Shown here: positions 61,172 through 64,000 of the stretch, piece after piece
How positions within the stretch are numbered: position 1 is the first letter of the stretch
How the letters are laid out: each line of letters opens with the position of its first letter
DNA from: Lutimonas zeaxanthinifaciens
GTDB lineage: Bacteria; Bacteroidota; Bacteroidia; Flavobacteriales; Flavobacteriaceae
Reading direction: 5' to 3'
Assembly (NCBI RefSeq): GCF_030503675.1
Contig: NZ_CP129964.1
Coordinates: 3,348,001 to 3,412,000 of the forward strand
Length of the DNA: 64,000 nt
Position numbers and translations under genes: made by a program
Notes under the pieces: model-generated
Seen by the model: the letters and a program-made list of their open reading frames with translations, nothing else
Databases searched by the model: none
What the model was told of the DNA's origin: nothing

Positions 61172-63505
61172 TTAAGGGTTTACTTTATATTCAAGGAATC
61201 TTCTGTTGAAAGATTGGATCTCTTCGCCCGTGGCAAACATGGAAAAGAACCCAACTGAAAATTCAAGCTGCAACTGAGATTGCAGATATTCATATATGGC
61301 CACGGAATACCTCAATTTGGCTCCAAGCGAAGATTGCTGAGCGTCTATTAGTTGCGTAATGTTTACCTCTCCAAGTTGATATTGGTCTCTGACCAATTCA
61401 AAGTTTGCTTCCGCATTGTCAGAGGCAACTTTGCTGAATTCGATATTCGTTGAAGTGGCAACCGTGTTGGTCAGGCTTGATTTAACGGCAAGTTCCAATT
61501 CCTGGTCCAGCTGAGCCTTGGAATTGTTCAGCTGTTCCAGCTGAATTCTTGAAGTCTGGCGGTTAACTTTTCTCTGGTTTGCGGCGAAAATCGGGAAGGA
61601 AACGCCAACTCCCACAGACCAGCTGTTATTGGGTATATTGAAGTCCGAGGTATTGGAATTAGCTCCTCCTCTTGCCAAGACTTGTGCCATTTGGGCTTGC
61701 AGGCCTACTTTGGGTGTGTAAAGCAGTCTCTTGTCCTTAAGATTTTTACGCTCGACCGCGTTGATCTGCTGCAAAAGAGCTTCTTTATTTGGATTGTTAT
61801 TCACCGACTCTTGAACAAGAAAGCTTGCTACCAGGTCGAGATCACTCGGGTTATCTATGAATTGAGCAATTGTGCTTTGACTGAATTGCTTGTATATCTG
61901 ATCGTCAACGGTGATATCCGAAATATCGTAGTCGTCTTCGAGCGTGTTCGCAAGTGAGGTGTTCAATCGAAATTTTGCATTCGTAAGTACCGTGTTGGCT
62001 TCAACCACTTTCTGGTTGGTTGTAGACACTTCGCTTTCCCATCTTAGGATCTCGGCTTGACTCGCCGCTCCCGAGCTTACTCGAATTCGGGCCATTTCCA
62101 GATTGGTTTTGAGGTTCTCGAGGTTTTCCGTTTCGATCAGAAGAGAAGCCTTGGCGACCAATACCGCGAAATATTCTTGAAAGGTGTTGAAGTAAATCTG
62201 AAGAATTTCAGCCTGCGTTGCTGATTCTTGAGCCTTTTGTAGATAATAAGCAATTTTTATTCCAGCCAAGGCTTCCTCTGAATAGATCACCTGGTCCAGA
62301 TTAACCTGGCCTGCTAGTAGTCTCTCAGGTCGATCGAGGAGTACAAAAGTGCTTCGCTCGTTCACTTGTCGCCCATTGATTCCCAAATCCAGGTAGGGCA
62401 AGACGGCAGTCTTTGCAAGTTTGGCGTCCTGGATGGCTAGAGAAACATCCTGGTTGCTAATCTTGATTCCGAAGTTGTTCTCCAGGGCTCGCTCCATTAA
62501 TGATTCCATGGAATAGACCGGAAGATCCTGCTCCTCATCCACGAAGCTGGCGGTAAAAAGAACCTCAAAGGACAAAGGCACTCCTATCTCCTTCACGGTG
62601 CGGGCATTCAGGAAAAGATCTTCTTTGAAGTTGATGTTGACAACCATTTCCGACATGGGCTCTCCGTTAAGAGCCTCGTCTACCATTACCCCCATTTTTC
62701 TGATGACTTGCTGGAAGTCATTTTGATCGGATATGCAAGCCATTATCCCGTTGTTCACGTGAAATTTCTGGCTTGAGAAAGAGGGCAATTCTCTTGCTTT
62801 CAATTCATCTGCCAAAGAAACTAACTGATCGGCTGTTTTCCCCTGAAGATAGGATACGTAAACCGCATCTGTATTCGAATCCAGATCAGCAAGAGCACTG
62901 TTATCATCATTTTTTATTTCGATAACCTGGATTTTGGCGCCAAGATTGCTTTCCAGAGAATCCAGGTACTGTTGACCTTTTTCCTGATTGAATGATGAAG
63001 CGGAAGAAGAGTTTACCAGTATTGCCATGTTCTCAAAGGGAACGATCTGTTGAAAGACTGAAAGTTCTTTATGAATGTCTTTTGCGGCCCAGATATAGGT
63101 GAAGTTTTGAATACCCGTGCGGCCGTTGTCATAAGGAAGATCCTGTAGACTGGGATCGATCACTCCGAGTCCTATGGTCGGAACAGGAAACTGATTGAGG
63201 TCCGAGCCTCCTTTTACGCTGATTGATCCAAAAAGTATGATCAGATCCTTGGATTCAGACAGTCTCTTATATTCTTTCTGTGCAACATCCAAATTTTCGA
63301 CTCCGTAGGACACCCCTTTATTGAAATCAAGTTGAACTTGCTTTGCCGGGCCCGTGGTTTTGGAGATTTCATCTGCAAAATTTTTCAGAATGGAATCTAT
63401 TTCTGTGGACTGTTTAAAATCCGTGATTATTCCTAGGTTAACTTCCTGAGCAATTGCTGCCAAATTGAACAGGACCGCAATTGTCGTGATAATGACTCTT
63501 TTCAT
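61172..63505 (-). CDS. TolC-family outer-membrane protein fused to an ABC substrate-binding-like domain
   Basis: A signal peptide (ending IAAIAQ-like LAAIAQ) is followed by about 300 residues resembling the ABC_sub_bind type of periplasmic binding protein: VNLGIITDFKQ, FPVPTIGLGVIDPSL, FENMAILVNSSSA, AVYVSYLQ and a closing ARTVKEIGVPLSFEVL, which is the characteristic C-terminal motif. From about residue 330 the TolC/OEP fold begins (YSMESLMERALENNFGIKI) with two repeats, ending in helices VRDQYQLGEVNITQLIDAQQ. The total (777) is far longer than a usual 430-480-residue TolC. It is the first gene of the RND operon. An ATG at 63,547 is in frame but would spoil the signal peptide. Confidence 0.9.
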   Translation of the reverse strand: MKRVIITTIAVLFNLAAIAQEVNLGIITDFKQSTEIDSILKNFADEISKTTGPAKQVQLDFNKGVSYGVENLDVAQKEYKRLSESKDLIILFGSISVKGGSDLNQFPVPTIGLGVIDPSLQDLPYDNGRTGIQNFTYIWAAKDIHKELSVFQQIVPFENMAILVNSSSASSFNQEKGQQYLDSLESNLGAKIQVIEIKNDDNSALADLDSNTDAVYVSYLQGKTADQLVSLADELKARELPSFSSQKFHVNNGIMACISDQNDFQQVIRKMGVMVDEALNGEPMSEMVVNINFKEDLFLNARTVKEIGVPLSFEVLFTASFVDEEQDLPVYSMESLMERALENNFGIKISNQDVSLAIQDAKLAKTAVLPYLDLGINGRQVNERSTFVLLDRPERLLAGQVNLDQVIYSEEALAGIKIAYYLQKAQESATQAEILQIYFNTFQEYFAVLVAKASLLIETENLENLKTNLEMARIRVSSGAASQAEILRWESEVSTTNQKVVEANTVLTNAKFRLNTSLANTLEDDYDISDITVDDQIYKQFSQSTIAQFIDNPSDLDLVASFLVQESVNNNPNKEALLQQINAVERKNLKDKRLLYTPKVGLQAQMAQVLARGGANSNTSDFNIPNNSWSVGVGVSFPIFAANQRKVNRQTSRIQLEQLNNSKAQLDQELELAVKSSLTNTVATSTNIEFSKVASDNAEANFELVRDQYQLGEVNITQLIDAQQSSLGAKLRYSVAIYEYLQSQLQLEFSVGFFSMFATGEEIQSFNRRFLEYKVNP

Positions 63506-63568
63506 GGTTATCGTGTTTTGGTTTCTATTGGTTGAGATAGTCTTCATTTTTAATTATTTTGACTATTA

Positions 63569-63640
63569 CAAATCTAGATCAGGGCCAAGATCTAGAGGCC
63601 CGCAAAAGACTAAGTTTGAAAATTTGCGTGTTTCACTTAG
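63569..63640 (-). promoter_or_regulatory. Shared regulon promoter, site 2 (RND efflux operon)
   Basis: Read on the minus strand: GTGAAACACG (63636-63627), 12 nt, CTTAG (63614-63610), 33 nt, then TAGATTTG (63576-63569), matching TAnnTTTG. An 8-bp inverted repeat TCTAGATC / GATCTAGA (63573-63580, 63589-63596) overlaps the -7 box. Expected start of transcription is near 63,562, about 57 bp before the TolC-fusion ATG at 63,505. Confidence 0.75.
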
Positions 63641-63688
63641 ACAGCTAAGTGTTTGGAATTCATGCTATAAGAAGTGCAAAATATGATC

Positions 63689-63732
63689 GAACCTCAATTG
63701 ATCGATGCCAATGATCGTTCCAATTGAGGTTC
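63689..63732 (-). terminator. Hairpin after the truncated barrel gene
   Basis: Perfect 12-bp stem GAACCTCAATTG (63689-63700) with CAATTGAGGTTC (63721-63732), just after the stop at 63,758. The T tract on the minus strand is weak, so its role as a terminator is likely but not certain. Confidence 0.6.
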
Positions 63733-63757
63733 TGAGAAATTGAAAATCCGATTATGT

Positions 63758-64000
63758 TTAAAATCTGTATCCCAACATGGTGGTTATTGATGAACGTGGT
63801 CCGATTCCTACCTGAACCGATAATTCCCAGTGTTTTGCAAATCCCTTATAAACGCCTCCAAAGAAGTTCCATCTTTTGGGTTCAAAATCCACCATAAAAT
63901 CAAGATTGTTTCCATCACCAAGGTCGATAGAACCTCCCATACCCGACTCATAAAACTGTCCCTGGGTACCTGCCATGACATTCATTCCAAAAGGCAGCAT
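63758..64000 (-). CDS. Outer-membrane beta-barrel protein, 5' part outside window
   Basis: Only the last 80 or so residues are visible; the frame is open to the window edge. They show amphipathic strands (NLDFMVDFEPKRWNFFGGVY, HWELSVQVGIGPRSS) and end in a strand with a terminal Phe (MLGYRF), as outer-membrane barrels do. Its neighbour is the divergently regulated efflux operon on the same strand, separated by a hairpin. No function can be given. Confidence 0.55.
   Translation of the reverse strand: MLPFGMNVMAGTQGQFYESGMGGSIDLGDGNNLDFMVDFEPKRWNFFGGVYKGFAKHWELSVQVGIGPRSSITTMLGYRF

Noticed and set aside
1-64000. CRISPR array, prophage or rRNA operon
   Set aside because: No regularly spaced repeats, structural phage genes or rRNA sequences were seen on reading the window.

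Overview
The window looks like chromosome from a gliding, T9SS-bearing member of the Flavobacteriia (Bacteroidota). The evidence is gldH and porT, Bacteroidota-type promoters with a TAnnTTTG -7 box, the lack of Shine-Dalgarno sequences, a tmRNA whose tag reads GEDNYALAA, and frequent signal peptides ending in AQ. No rRNA, tRNA or CRISPR array was seen.

Bases 1-39,300 are mostly core genome: a truncated outer-membrane barrel, tex, an MscS-type channel, an AlkB-like monooxygenase with a large BNR/sortilin-like propeller protein, a LytS-type kinase with a REC-LuxR regulator, an IS5-like transposase remnant, yjbQ, ssb, pgk, an aldo/keto reductase, a GH29 fucosidase, a Rid protein, trpS, a hemolysin-III homologue, holB and a ferredoxin. 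The run ricT-gldH-PBP1A-acyl-CoA synthetase follows, then xth, rlmN, queA, ubiE-porT, an adenosylcobalamin-dependent ribonucleotide reductase and a LYS1/AlaDH-like dehydrogenase.

The tmRNA gene (39,436-39,827) borders an accessory-looking stretch. A degenerate copy of the tmRNA 3' end lies 168 bp downstream. Then comes a tight eight-gene operon (40,416-49,412) for hexuronate use: mannonate oxidoreductase, uxuA, uxaC, a three-part TRAP transporter, a double DUF1080 lipoprotein and a Tat-exported Gfo/Idh/MocA oxidoreductase. The last two suggest 3-keto-glycoside cleavage feeding the uronate pathway.

Bases 49,478-64,000 hold a second accessory block: a GNAT-like small protein, a PAS/HisKA_3 kinase and a NarL-type regulator on the plus strand; and, on the minus strand, an SDR/epimerase/NTF2-like operon and an RND efflux operon whose TolC protein is fused to an ABC substrate-binding-like domain. 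The most notable observation is that these three transcription units share one promoter layout with identical spacing: GTGAAwCACG, 12 nt, CTyAG, 33 nt, TAnnTTTG. This points to a single regulon, plausibly run by the two-component system that carries one of the sites, linking sensing, efflux and a small redox operon. A different phased operator (GAGTA/TACTC half-sites every 11 bp) flanks the REC-LuxR regulator gene near 12 kb.

All calls come from reading the sequence and knowledge of families. No database search was run.
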